This document shows, piece after piece, positions 43,740-56,056 of a DNA stretch of 64,000 nucleotides. The DNA is from Miscanthus floridulus. Its lineage: Eukaryota > Streptophyta > Magnoliopsida > Poales > Poaceae. Where the stretch lies: positions 930,001-994,000 of the forward strand of contig NC_089586.1 in the NCBI RefSeq assembly GCF_019320115.1, given 5' to 3'. The first letter of the stretch is position 1, and each line of letters begins with the position of its first letter. The notes beneath the pieces were generated by a model that saw only the letters and a program-made list of their open reading frames with translations, was not told where the DNA came from and searched no databases. The position numbers and the translations under genes are program-made.

Positions 43740-46168
43740 TTCTCTTATTAGTTTCGCTATCAACTCCATGATCTTTAGTGACACCTAACCCCAGCAATGG
43801 CAAGGGGTTGGGCCTCACTTGAGGGCTGATAAGATCATATCTATCTAGTAGACATTCCCTATGCCTGACTCTTTCTCACGTTAAGACCTAGAAGCGAAGG
43901 TCATGGAAACAAACGCTTTGTAAAACTGGTTGGACCGCAAGAAAGTTATGCCCCAGTGGCTACAACGCTTTTGCTCACCAGCGTGATCAGAGTTTGTTCA
44001 CCCACACCCCGAGCTTTACGGCCTTAAATGACGAAAAGAGTCAAAACGCATTTAAGAGTATATCCACCTGGCAAACGTTCTCTGTGCCCGACCCTCTCTC
44101 ATGATAAGATCTAGAAGCAAGGGTTGTAGAAATGAATGCTAAGTAAAACTAGTCGGACTGCAAGAAACCTATGTCCCAGCAGCTATGGTGTTTTTTCTCA
44201 CTAGCGTGATCAAAGTTTGTTCACCCGCACCCCGAGCTTCACAGCCTTAACGACAGAAAGGGTCGAAACGCACTAACCTTTTTATACAAAAAGGGGAGAA
44301 GGGCTAAAAATTTGTTTGGCCATAACAAAATTTAAGAGCTTGTCCACTTAACACAAGTTCGCCGCCTGGCTTATATGCCTAACTAATTTCTTAGGGAGGA
44401 TGATCTCATCCTATATCTCTGTAGGAAAGTCTTGCACCAGCGGGTCACCCAAGTCAGTCGGATGGCTCGGGCCGCTGTCGGGAGATGGGTAAGGAGCAAT
44501 AGGATGCCCCATGTGGGTTATGCCGACTCTGTCATGAACGACAGACCTAGATTCCACTTGAACATATCTGGTAAGAGCTCTCTGAACCCATCACTCGAGC
44601 CATCAAGGTAAGTCTTATGCCAACGAGTCATCCAAGTCAATCGGACTGCTCGGGCCATGGCCGAGAGACAGGTCACCCTTAATTTACGCATGTTTTCTCT
44701 TATTAGTTTCGTTATCACAATCTCTAAGTGATGCCTAACCCTAGCAATGGCAAGGGGTCAGACCTCACTCGGGGGCTGGTAAGAGAGTGTCTATTCAATA
44801 GATATTTTTGTGCCTGATCCTTTTGTATCTCTAAGTGAGGCCCGACCCTAGCAACGGCAAGGGGTTAGGCCCCACTCGAGGGCTGGCAAGAGTGTCTATT
44901 TGGTAGACATTCTCTATGCCCGACCCCTTTCTCATGCTAAAACCTAGAGGCAAGGTTTGTGGAAACAAATGCTAAGTAAAACTGGTCGGACTGCAAGAAA
45001 CCTATGCCCTAGCGGCTACGACGTTTTTGCTCACCAACGTGATCAATGTTTGTTGCCCGCACCCTAAGCTTTACCCTCTGCCTTCCTAGGAAGGGTATGG
45101 AGGAGCACACCTATAGAATCTCCATCGAGGATAGGCTAGTAGGTCACCCAAGTCGATTGGATAGCTCCGGCCGCTGCTAAGATACGGGTAAGGAGCAGCA
45201 GGGTGCCCCATATGGGTTAAGCTGACTCTGTCACAAATGATGGACCCAGATACCACTCGAACATATCCTGTAAGAGCTCCCCAAACCTATCACTCGAGCC
45301 ATCAAGGTCGATATCTAGTGCATGAGCATTCATTCATCCATTCTCATACATCCAAGCATCGCATATGCAATTATTGCATCACAATGCTTCGAGTCACGTC
45401 ACGAAGCGGTAGTTGTCTCATTCGATATAAGCGGCGTCTGACCGAGGTTCGAAGGCCAGCCCATGAAGGGCTCGAGGATGCCTCACATCAAATAGAGCTA
45501 GGGGATAAAACGCAGATGAGCCCCAATGACCTTTGTCTGACCACTCAGAAGTGGATAGGGTCATCTCAACCTTCTTGTTCAATCCTAACCTCGAGCTAAG
45601 CCCATCGAATCTCCATCGAAGGGAGTCTAGCAGGCCACCTGAGTCGGTCTCCAAAATGACTCGGGTATCTATCGGGAGGTGGGTTAAGAAGTAGTGGAAT
45701 ACCACATGAGGGCTATGTCGACCCTATCATGAACGACGGACCTAGATTCCACTTGGACATGCCCGATAGTGAGCTCACCGAGTGCGTCACTCGAGCCATC
45801 GATGCAAGTGATGTTAGCTCAACCCCTCTAGTTGTGGAAACCGTGGATGGGGTGACGATCACAAAGACGAGCCGACCCTCGACCGAACCCCCACTATGCG
45901 TGGGGGCTCGAGGAAAGTTGGACTCACAAGGAGACCGAATGCGCTATCGCATAATGATAGACCCCCATAGGGGTTGGAATTAGGAAAGACCTTTTTCTGA
46001 CCCACCAAATCTCATGGCTATACCCTCGAGGGGTCCAATCACGATGAAAGAGAATCGTTGTCCCTAGGACACGCCATGGGTGACAAAAGAAGGCCAAGGC
46101 CCTCAGAGTCCTCCCATTCAGAAAAGCATTCGAAGGAGTATTCTACTCCAATGTAGGCTCGAGGGCTA
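43740..46168 (+). repeat. Repeat-rich 3' untranslated region of element A
   Basis: No gene. A block with CAGCAATGGCAAGGGGT, then GGAAACAAACGCT, CGGACTGCAAGAAACC and CACCCCGAGCTT recurs at about 43790-44050, 44075-44280 and 44820-45080. A second phrase (GACCTAGATTCCACTTGAAC, GTAAGAGCTC, CGAGCCATCAAGG) recurs at 44545, 45243 and 45748. The same blocks lie in copy C. The region ends at a purine-rich TCGAGGGC before the 3' LTR. Confidence 0.8.
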
Positions 46169-47467
46169 CTAACGGGGACCAATACTAGGGTACCCGAAGA
46201 AGAGGAGTTAATGGTCATCAACATTGATTCATCTGAGCATTCAAGAGTGCGACTACAGCTCCAACCTACCCCTAGGTGCGTGGGCTCTGCCTCGCCCAAC
46301 TCTGAGGCTGCAGGCTCCATCTCGCCCGACCTCTAGGGGTGGGCTCTGCCTCACCCAACCCAAGGCTGCGGGCTCTGCCTCGCCTAAGCCCAAGGCCACG
46401 GGCTCTGCCTCGCCCGACCTTAAGGGCGTGGGCTCTGCCTCACCTAACCCCGAGGCCATGGGCTCCATCTTGCCCAACCTCTGGGGGTGGGCACCACCTT
46501 GCTCGACCCCAAAGCTATGGGCTCCACCTCACCCGACCCTAAGGCCATGGGCTCTACCTCACCTGATCTCTGGGGGTAGGCTCCATCTTGCCTGACCCTG
46601 AGGCCATAGGCTCTGCCTTGCCCGACCCCTAGGGTACAAGCTTCATCTCGCCCGACCCCTTGGGTGCGTGCTCCATCTTGTATGATGGAGACCCATACCA
46701 CCGTCGACCACTCTTGGTCTAAGCGTATGGGCCTGAGTCAAAACTTTGACACCAGGGAAGGGACTAACATGCCTTGATGTAACCCATGGCCATGATGGGC
46801 CATACCTGAGGGTTCACATCAAGAACAACATTGGGCTTGCTGGTGCTATTATGCCTAACCATCGTACGAACGATGATAGGTGGGTCAGTAAACCACGATG
46901 TCTACCAGGGCGGGATGGAACGCCATGACTGGTAGATGATGCCTGCGCATGGTGCTAGTGATGGATAGGGCCATGACGTGGAGCTGTCCCTATTGACATC
47001 TACAAGATTGGTGGGACCCGCATGAAGGTGAAGAAGGACCCGACGATCCTGAAGGCCTTCTTCTCTCTCTTGTTCTTCTCCTTTCCTCCACTATAACATG
47101 TGCTTTCCCTTGGCCTATAAAAGGGAAAGCAGGGCGTCCCATGTAGGGGATCGACCAACCAACCCTTAGAAACTAGATCGATCTAGATCTGCACAAAAGC
47201 ACAACATGAACACATGGCTGAGCAGCGCTCGAGCTCTCAGCACCCGTTCACTCCTTTCACCAGAGACTTGGGATCCTTTCTCTCTCTCACCCATTTATAA
47301 CCCCTACTACAAACTTTTAGTGCTAGTAACACAAGCAACAGTGATGAACTAGACGTAGAGACTTTCTGCCCGAACTAGTATAAACCTCATGCCCTCTACG
47401 CACACCATCCGAGCCAGACGCGCAATACAAGAAATTTACTCATCGGTGGTAACTTGAAACACTGACA
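46169..47467 (+). repeat. 3' LTR of element A
   Basis: Matches the 5' LTR throughout, including a 30 bp minisatellite at 46282-46690 and the terminal GACA. Its first bases are changed (TAACGGGGACC for TGTCAGGGACC), so the start is uncertain by a few bases. The following CAACT completes the TSD. Confidence 0.9.
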
Positions 47468-47472
47468 CAACT

Positions 47473-48342
47473 ATATATAGTATAATTATTATATTGATGG
47501 TTTTAAAAAATATTGTAATCATGTTGCTCTTATTTATCCTTGATACATTTTCTATCAAATAGTCACACAATGGTATACAAACATTTATTTATAGTTGATT
47601 CTAGCTACATGCAAAGCATTAAATAATTTAGAGACGGACCCCTGTCTGTGGGTTGTATGACGTGTCTTCATCTGTATGATATATTCGAGATGTTTAGAGA
47701 TGGACCCCGTTTGTGGGTTGTACATGCCCTTACCGAGAGTCTTGCAAGGCACTCTTCTCACTGCATGCGTGCAAAATTGATTCGCAATTCGATTTGAGCC
47801 GTTCGACCGTTCCGTTGGTTGCATGCATGCAAAAAATTGATGATGACTTCAACAAATGAAGGGTCATGGCACCATTGGCTAGGAAAGGGGAGCTAGATTA
47901 AATAGTTCTTGGTATCTGTAAAACAAAACAAAGAGAGTATTAATTAAGCTAATATGGTTGTATATGGATTATTATATTTATATATTATTATTGGCTATAC
48001 GAGAGAGATACTTATGTGTTGCATTTCTACCGTAGGGGAGCGAGTTGAAGAATGTGTTATAAGTTGTAAAGTAGAAACATAGATTGATGATCTATGTAAT
48101 CAATTTCCATCTTCCACCCAATGAATTTGAGAGTCTTATATTTGAACTTTGGAAAGTGGTGGAATGTCAAATTGCAAGCCAAATGGCCTAATTTATTAAG
48201 TAGATTTAAATTCCTCCAAATGAAATGATTAAACAACCCTTAATAGAAATAGGAGAAAGTGCTTTCCGTTTGTTTTCATCAATGTTTCATCACTTCATGC
48301 ATTGCTACATATGACATTGAATTGAGCAAGTGAGCAGCCTTA
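47473..48342. other. Intergenic AT-rich DNA, no gene
   Basis: A phrase AGAGA-GGACCCC-GT-TGTGGGTTGTA occurs twice (47630 and 47695). No coding region or bounded element seen. Confidence 0.4.
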
Positions 48343-48534
48343 GGCCAATCTCAATGGGGGTTCATAGAGTTTCATGGGCATTAAATTCATTGACATGGCA
48401 CTTCATTGATTAAAAGAGAGATGATGAAAGTTTCATGGGAATAGAGATAGTTTTATGGGGATGAAACTATTATGCACAGTTTTGAAAATATGGGTGTGTT
48501 AAAACTAGGCCATGAAACCCCACTGAGATTGGTC
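48343..48534. mobile_element. Tourist-like (PIF/Harbinger) MITE, 192 bp
   Basis: Ends GGCCAATCTCAATGGGGG and the inverted CCCCACTGAGATTGGTC, flanked by TTA at 48340-48342 and 48535-48537, the PIF/Harbinger TSD. Inner phrases such as GTTTCATGGG repeat. No coding capacity. Confidence 0.9.
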
Positions 48535-48776
48535 TTATGGTGCCATCTGGATTAAGTCTTCGATTTAATATCAACACTTGTAGTTTTAAAATTTGTCATC
48601 TTAATCTTTTGAAAGCATTTATAGGAGTAGAATTTACAAACGTGTATTTATATAGGGCGATTGTACTTGTACAGGTTGTGTGCTTCTGCACGCACTGAGT
48701 TTCTAGGTGTTCGTACCTTACAAAATGAGGTCATAACATAGGAGGTTATTGGAACGAGTGGCATAGGCGCATGGTG
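48535..48776. other. Short spacer, no gene
   Basis: AT-rich sequence between the MITE and the LTR of element B. Nothing recognised. Confidence 0.4.
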
Positions 48777-50952
48777 TGGCAGAACCGCCTGAGATAACAC
48801 ACTTATGGAGACGCTTGTCTTCCACTAGACACTAAGCACCCCGAGAGCGAGCTACATCGGGCGAATTTTGTCGAGCACACCCCAAGGGAGAGCCCGAGTA
48901 ATCCACATTTTCCCCTTAGGATCCAATAATGAGAACGAGTTTACATTACTTAGTCCATTTCATACATCTAGAGGTCTTAGAGATACATTATTATAGGACC
49001 AAATCTAGAGTGCAGAAATTTAATAGCGGAATGAAAAGAAACATCTATCGATCAAATACAAGGATTCATTTATGCCCACCAGAAGAATCCTTCATATAAT
49101 GGCTACTCCTCAAGTAGTACCTGCAACAGGTACACAATGTACTCGCAAGACTTATCCGACTAGTGGGAATAGTTTCCTGACTTCAAGGAATATGATAAGC
49201 TTTATGGTTTGTTGGGTTTCCTTTTTGTAGAAAGCAATACTAATAGTGCATCCTTATGTATGTTTATTTTTAGCAGTCATGATTATTACCTTATCTAGCC
49301 ATTCTATGTGAGAACCTATTCTACTTTCAAGCAGGAGTTGAGCAAATAGTTCCATTTCACCACCTTTAATGTTTTAGTTCCCATGAGCCAAGGCACAAAC
49401 GACGTGAATGAACTCAAGATTGGGCATCAACAACTCACCCAGAACCTACAAGACGTGGTGACTTGACCGGGGATAGACCGGGTGAGTCTGGCCACATGCA
49501 CACGGCAGGCCTCGCGGTGGATAGCGGTGGTGTGACCGTGTCAGCAGCATTGAGAAGGCAGTGGTGGTGAAAATGGAGTGTGCATAGGATGGAGGGGAAT
49601 AGGGTGAAGACATAGTGCCAAGTAATTGAAGGGAGGTGGACGGTGCAAGGCGAATTGGACGGGCGCTGCTGTTTGGTCTTAAGATGGCCAACGGTAGGAA
49701 ATCTCCAATTAGAAGCTCGACACGGTGTGACTGCAGTAGTGGGCGAGCTTAGCATGTAGCTAGGTTCCCACCTACACTTCTGGCGTGCGCAATTGCTTAG
49801 ATTAGACCGGCGCTGCGAACTGGACCTGGCGTGGCTCGGTGATGCCGGCGTGACGCCATTAAAGGCAGAGGTGACTGGGGGAGCACAGAGTGGCACACGC
49901 CATTCAAAAGAAGTGGACAAGGGCACACATGGAAGGTTACATGTGCGCGTATGAGTCGGCATGGCTCGTGCGGCCATAGCACCTTAGTTGGCATGCCGAT
50001 GGGGACACGGCCATGTGCTGGTGTAGCAGGCGCGGGCAGCAACGACAGTGGCGACGCGACGCAAGCGATGGGTGCACATGATGTGACGACATGACATAGA
50101 GAAATGTGCGCTTGCTGGCGATGACAGCTGCGACCATGCAATGCCATGACACCTGCGTGAAACAACGACGGTGCTTGACGGAGCAGAGTCGGCACAGCGT
50201 TACACGGGCGACCCTAGGGCACCAGTAGCGACACCAGCGGCAGCATGCATCGCGACAGAGAGGAGGGCCCACTGCCAGCTAGGGCTGCCAGCCACCGTAG
50301 CCAGCCAAGCCTAGGCAAGTACATGCTTGCTCATGCGGCTAGTGCACCGACGACAGCACAGGAGCATGGTGACCGCGTCCACGCGATAAACCGGCCAGGA
50401 ACGTCATGCACATGATTTTTAAAGTGTTACAAAAACCCCAAAACGTAGATCTAATCGCCAAACCACCTATGCAATTCCTAAGAGGGCATATTAGGCTACT
50501 AAAATAAGCCATGAAACCACATCACTACTTAACCCAATTCTCCTACAAAAATTGCCAAACTTGGCCTCGTCAAACCCTTTTCAAACTTTATGAAATCAAC
50601 TAAGTCTTGATTGGATTCCCGTCAAATTCAATTTCCAAGCTATTAGGTATGCTAGGTAGTGAATTTCTTTCTCGGCCACAGGTATTTCATCACCATCTAC
50701 AAAGTTCATACTTCCAACTCAACTAAAGTTCCGTATATACATTCTATAGTATTTTCGTTCAATAAAAATTCGCGAACATCCATACTTGATAATTTTATTC
50801 TTCACGAACGACCTTTCCTTAAGCATTTCCGTTGGTCGTTTTTAAGTTACGTACATTGATTTACACCCTATATTATATATATTTACACATAAATATGATG
50901 ATATGCAGTGTTTTAGCAAAAGATTGTACAATGTAATACTGGGGGTGTTACA
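48777..50952 (-). repeat. 3' LTR of element B (2,176 bp)
   Basis: Minus-strand start TGTAACACCCCCAGTATTAC at 50952, preceded by the purine tract; end CTGCCA at 48777. Relative to the right-hand LTR it lacks about 440 bp at 49380. An open frame of 180 codons (49977-49435) is shared with the other LTR. Confidence 0.88.
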
Positions 50953-51046
50953 AATCTACCCCCCTAAAACAAAATCTCGCCCCGAGATTTCATGGGCCTA
51001 GTGTGGGAAAAGAGATGAGAAATACATTTCAATGTAAACAACTACC

Positions 51047-52600
51047 TCAATGACCAGAGAGAAGATGGGGGTAATGCTCCAGGATGTAACTTTCTTGCTC
51101 CCACATTGCTTCATCCTCCGAGTGGTTTTGCCACTGAACCATGTAGAACTTCACCACATTGTTCCTAGTCACTCTTTCTTTCTCATCTAGGATCTTGACA
51201 GGATGATCAATATATGTCAAGTCAGGTTGGAGGGGAAGTCCTTCAATTTCTATAGCTTCATTAGGTACCCGCAAACATTTCTTCAACTAAGATATGTGTA
51301 ACACATCATGTACCGCTGATAAAATATCTGGAAGTTGGAGACGATATGCAACTGGGCTACACTGCTTTAAAACCTTGTAGGGACCCACATATCGAGGGGC
51401 TAGCTTGCCCTGAACACCAAACCGATGCACCCCTTTCATAGGAGACACCTTGAGGTACACATAATCCCCAACTACAAACTGCAAAGGCCTTCTTTGCTTG
51501 TCCGCATAAGCTTTCTACTAGCTCTGAGCTGCCCTCAAATGACTCTGAATAACAATGACTTGCTCTCGAGCTTCTTTGATGAAGTCAGGCCTAAAATAAC
51601 CACGGTCTCCCACTTCAACCTAGTTAAGTGGTGTCCTACATTTCTTTCCATATAGGGCTTCAAGGGTGCCATACGAATGCTTTCTTGATAGCTATTGTTG
51701 TAAGAAAACTCAGCTAATTTCAAGCATTCATCCCACTTCTTAGGAAAATAGATGGCACAAGCTCTCAGCATATCTTCAAGTACTGGTTTACCCTTTTTGT
51801 TTGGCCATTAGTCTGTGGATGATAGGCTAAACTATGGAGAAGACTAGTACCAAGACACTCCTGGAGTTGCTCCCAAAATTGGGAGACAAAGACCGACCCT
51901 CTATCAGAGATGATAGTCAGAGGAACCCCATGCAAGGTCATAATCCGGTCTAAATACAACTCAGCATACTTTCTAGCTGAATATCTAGAATCCACTGGGA
52001 GAAAATGAGCTGACTTGGTAAGGTGATCTACAATGACCCAAATAGAGTTATGGCCCTTGGATGTGCGGGGTAAACCCACAATGAAATCCATGGAAATATC
52101 TTCCCATTTCCAAACAAGAATGGGCAAAGGCTGCAAATATCCCGGGGTACGCATGTGATCTGCCTTAACTCTCCCATCGGTGTCTCACTCCATGATGTAC
52201 TTGGTGATATCTTGTTTCATATTGAACCACCAATACAAGTGGCGCAAATCATGGTACATCTTGTTACTACCAGGATGAATAGACAACTTGGAATGATGAG
52301 CTTCATTTAAAATCTCCCTTCTAAGCTCCTCATTTAATCGAACCACCAATCTATTCTTGTACCTCACTACCCCTTGCTCATTAATACTAAACTGAGGACC
52401 ACGCCCTTCGGCAATTAGTTTCTTGATGTGATGAATCTCTAAAGTGTCTTGTCTTTGCTCTATAATAATCTGCTCAAGTAATTCTGAGACTAAGGCAATG
52501 TGAGCTAGCACCTCAGCATGGTTGAGGGACAAAGGTGTTTCTTCAACCTGATATGACTTCTGGCTCAAAGCATTAGCTACCACATTAGCTTTGCTGGGTG
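51047..52600 (-). pseudogene. Element B integrase and chromodomain (decayed)
   Basis: 52583-52185: HHCC region (EAHHSKLSIHPGSNKMYHDLRH), second Cys pair damaged. 52154-51765: catalytic core, D in SMDFIVGLP, D in TIISDRGSVF, but the third residue is Lys in NGQTKRVNQ where the family has Glu. 51484-51287: GPY module (LAPRYVGPYKVL). 51286-51047: chromodomain (VKILDEKERVTRNNVVKFY then VQWQNHSEDEAMWEQE), which in chromoviruses steers insertion to marked chromatin. An in-frame TAG between the last two parts replaces a likely Gln. Frames shift at several points. Catalysis is not possible. Confidence 0.9.
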
Positions 52601-52629
52601 GTAATGTACCTCCAAGTTATAATCCTTGA

Positions 52630-54384
52630 TTAATTCAACCATCTTCTTTGCCTCATGTTTAGCTTAGACTGGGTGAAAATATATTTGAGGCTCTTATGAT
52701 CTGTAAAAATATGAACCTTGTTCCCCAACAAATAATGCCTCCAAATTTTTAGAGTGTGTACCACGGCAGCCAGCTCTAAATCATGAGTGGGATAATTCAC
52801 CTCGTGCTTTTTCAGCTGGCATGAAGCATATGCTATCACACGCCCATCCTGCATAAGCACACATCGCAACCCCATCTTTAAGGCATCACAATATATATCA
52901 AAAGGTTTGTTAATATCTGGTTGGTCCAGGACAGGAGCAGTAGTAAGAAATTTCTTGAAAGATTGGAAGGCTTCTTCACAAGCCAAGCTCCAAACAAACT
53001 TAGCCTCTTTCTAGAGCAGCTTGGTCATCGGCTGAGCTATCTTGGAGAAGTCAGGAATGAAATGCCGATAGTATCTAGTAAGACCAAGGAACTGATGAAT
53101 CTGATACACTAACTTGGGAGACTTTCAATTTAGCACATCTTGCACCTTGCATGGATCTACAGAGATGCCATCAGGAGTCAGAACATGTCCTAAAAACTGC
53201 ACTCGATCTAACCAAAACTCACACTTGCTGAGTTTGGCATACAACTTGTGTTCCCTCAATTGAGTCAGTACTATCCGAAGGTGTTGGGCATGCTCTTCCT
53301 TGTTCTTGGAATATATTAAGATATCATCAATGAATACCACCACAAACTTGTCCAACTCTGGCATAAAGACTAAGTTTATGAGATACATGAAGAATGCATG
53401 AGCATTGGTGAGACCAAAAGATAGGACTAGGTATTCATACAACCCATACCTAGTAGAAAAAGCTATCCTTGGTATATCTTGTGGTCTAATATTGATTTGA
53501 TGATAGCCTGAATGGAGATCAATCTTGGAGAACACCTTGGCACCAGCTAGTTGATCAAACAAAGTATCAATGCAAGGTAAAGGATACTTGTTCTTAATGG
53601 TTACCGCATTAAGAGGGTGGTAATCTACACATATCCACAGAGTGCCATCCTTCTTCACAAAAATGGTTGAACAACCCCATGGTGAAGAGGTAGGATGGAT
53701 GAATCCCTTTTCTAATAACTCTTCTAATTGTTTCTTTATTTTAGCCAATTCCTTCGGGGCCATATGGTACGGGCGTTGGGAGATAAGAGTAGTGCTAGGT
53801 TCTAACTCAATGGAGAACTCCACATCTCTATCTGGTGGCAACCCAAGTAGATATTTAGGAAAGACATCTAGGAACTCACAGGCCACAAGAATAGAGGCAA
53901 GATCAGGAGAAGCTTCAGCATGAGCAGCAACAGGTAAGGCTAGATCTGAGGGGATAAGAAGAGACATCATATCCTCAGAAGAAGGAAGTTATAACTCAAC
54001 AACTCTCTGCTTCAGATCCAAGACTACCCCATATACACGCAACCAGTTCATTCCTAGAATTGCATCAATGCCTTGCCCAGGCAGCACCATGAACTGGAGA
54101 CGGTAAGTATGAGTGGCTAACACTAAGCCCACTGTGTCCATCCGAGTATTAACACACAACTGCACACCCAAAGTACTGATTCTATAGGCAAAAGGTATAG
54201 CTATAAGAGGTATATTGTGCCAGTGTGCAAATCCCATGCTCATGAATGAATGTGATGCACCAGAATCAAACAACACATAAGCTGGATGGGAATCAATGGT
54301 GAACATATCAGCCATCACCAGTTCATTTTGCAATATTTCCTCAGCCTCTGTGAAATTAACCTGTCCAAATTGGCTCACTGGCAC
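52630..54384 (-). pseudogene. Element B protease, reverse transcriptase and RNase H (decayed)
   Basis: 54384-53989: aspartic protease with VLFDSGASHSF and the IDAILGMNWL motif. 53970-53125: RT, including [13 protein letters not shown], the VSFGLTNA-like switch region and [14 protein letters not shown], so the Asp pair is kept. 52986-52630: RNase H-like ([41 protein letters not shown]). In-frame stops at about 53122 and 53013 divide RT from RNase H; a few more breaks follow. Sense is minus, in line with the LTR signals. Confidence 0.9.
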
Positions 54385-55602
54385 TTTCTTCTTTATAACT
54401 GTTTGCTTAATTAGGCGAGAGTTAGCTGAGGGCTGAGCTGATTATATAGGCTGGTTTTGCGAACACTCTCGGGTACAGTGTCCTTCCTTGCCACACTTGA
54501 AACAAGCATTAGGCTTGTTCCCCTATCCTAGATGAGGTGGGACCGGTTGTCCCTAGGGCTGCTGATGTTGCACCTGCTGAGTAGGTGCATGATACTGAGT
54601 GGAAGGTGTCTGAAAGGTCTGTTGAAGCTATCAAAATGAATGCCCACCTGAGGACTAGAAGGGCACCCGCCTAACAACCCATATCTTCTATGCTTTGGGG
54701 TGACTAGAAGACCCAGTAGCCACCCACTTGCGCTTCCATTCTACCTAAGAGTCACGCTATAATCCCTCCATGGCAATAGCAGCGTTCATCATTACCCCAA
54801 AGGTCTGATAGTTTCCTGTATATAACTCCTTCTGCAAGATGCAAGAGAGGCCATGGTAAAAATGATCTCTCTTATTCTCATCTATATCAACATGAGTCCT
54901 AGCATACTGTGACAAGTGGTTGAACTTGTTGACATAGTCCATCATGGACATACTTCTTTGCTGAAGGTCCAGAAACTCTATCAACTTTTTGTTTAGAACA
55001 CCAGCAGGAATATAATACTCTCTGAAGGCCACAGTGAACTCCTGCTAGGTCACCCGATGATCTGTCGGCTACATGGCATTAAATGTGTCCCACCATGCAC
55101 TAGAAGATCTCAATAGCTATTACGCTGCAAAGCGCACTTTCTGCTCAACAGTTACGGTGAGCAGTAGAAACTTTTGCTCCAGAATGTGAAGTCAATGCTC
55201 CGCATCTAGAGGCTCAGCCGTTGGCATGAACGTGGGTGGGTGCGTCTTTAAGAAATCCTAATAAGAGTAGGGTCCCTCGGGACCGCGAGCACCACCCCCA
55301 TTCCCACCATTTTCATCGTGGCCTCCACGGGCAAAGCCATCGATAGCCTATGCAAATAGCTCCATGGCACGGGCAGACTCGCGATGAGCAGCCAACATCT
55401 CCGCTATCATCTTTGCATGAGTCATTGGAGGTGGCGGTGGCGGAGGAGGAGGAGCCAGAAGTCGGGCCTCATGGCTCTCCCCGTTGCCATTCCCATTGCA
55501 CCGACCACTTTTGCCTTGGTCTTCACCAAGACCATGGCCCGCTCTAGCATTGGTGCTCCCGCGACCAAACCTCAAATTCATTTGAAAATAGATAGGAACC
55601 AA
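54385..55602 (-). pseudogene. Element B gag with CCHC zinc knuckle (decayed)
   Basis: From 55602 the minus strand reads a Gly/Asn-rich start and a run of nine prolines, then gag core sequence (55032-54757: FLDLQQRSMSMMDYVNKFNH, LSQYARTHVDIDENKRDHF). A CCHC knuckle, CFKCGKEGHCTREC, lies at 54509-54464. The reading is broken by several stops. Gag packages element RNA. Confidence 0.85.
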
Positions 55603-56056
55603 CCATTTAGGACAACCCTCTAGATCAGGAACCAGAGATTAGAGAAATGATAAGACATTTATTGAAGCATTCTTTAGTTCATCCTATCAATTTACTAATC
55701 CAATTATACGTGTAGGGGAGATTAGTTTAAACAAGATTCTCTTATCATGATGTATGCATCGGCCTGTATGTTCACTCAAGCCAGAATATAGCGGCATTCA
55801 CAAATTTTTTTGCACATCGCGCACTCACTTTCGGTTTGCTAAACGATTTCTTACGCAACATAAGTCAGTGTATCTGTAGAAAACTGATTAGATAAAACCA
55901 GTGGCGCTATCCTAGATAGACCATATTGCTAGGGCTTATACTTATTTACATAATTTATCGCATCCTACTTTTCACAAAACTTTTGTTGGTCAAATTTTAG
56001 GTTTTGGAAAAGGGTGATGAAACTCGTAGACTCATTATTGGCTCAGGTACCAACTA

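Larger units (their letters stand above)
36128..47467 (+). mobile_element. Element A: full-length Tat-type Ty3/gypsy retrotransposon (11.3 kb), inactive
   Basis: 5' LTR 36128-37454 and 3' LTR about 46169-47467 enclose gag-pol. TSD CAACT at 36123-36127 and 47468-47472. After the 5' LTR comes a primer-site-like GTTGGCGCGCCAGG. Order gag, protease, RT, RNase H, integrase, then 2.4 kb of repeat-rich untranslated DNA. Proteins carry many stops and frameshifts, and the LTRs differ at roughly one base in ten in stretches I compared, so the copy is old. Tat assignment rests on the gag and protease style and the long 3' untranslated part. Confidence 0.93.
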
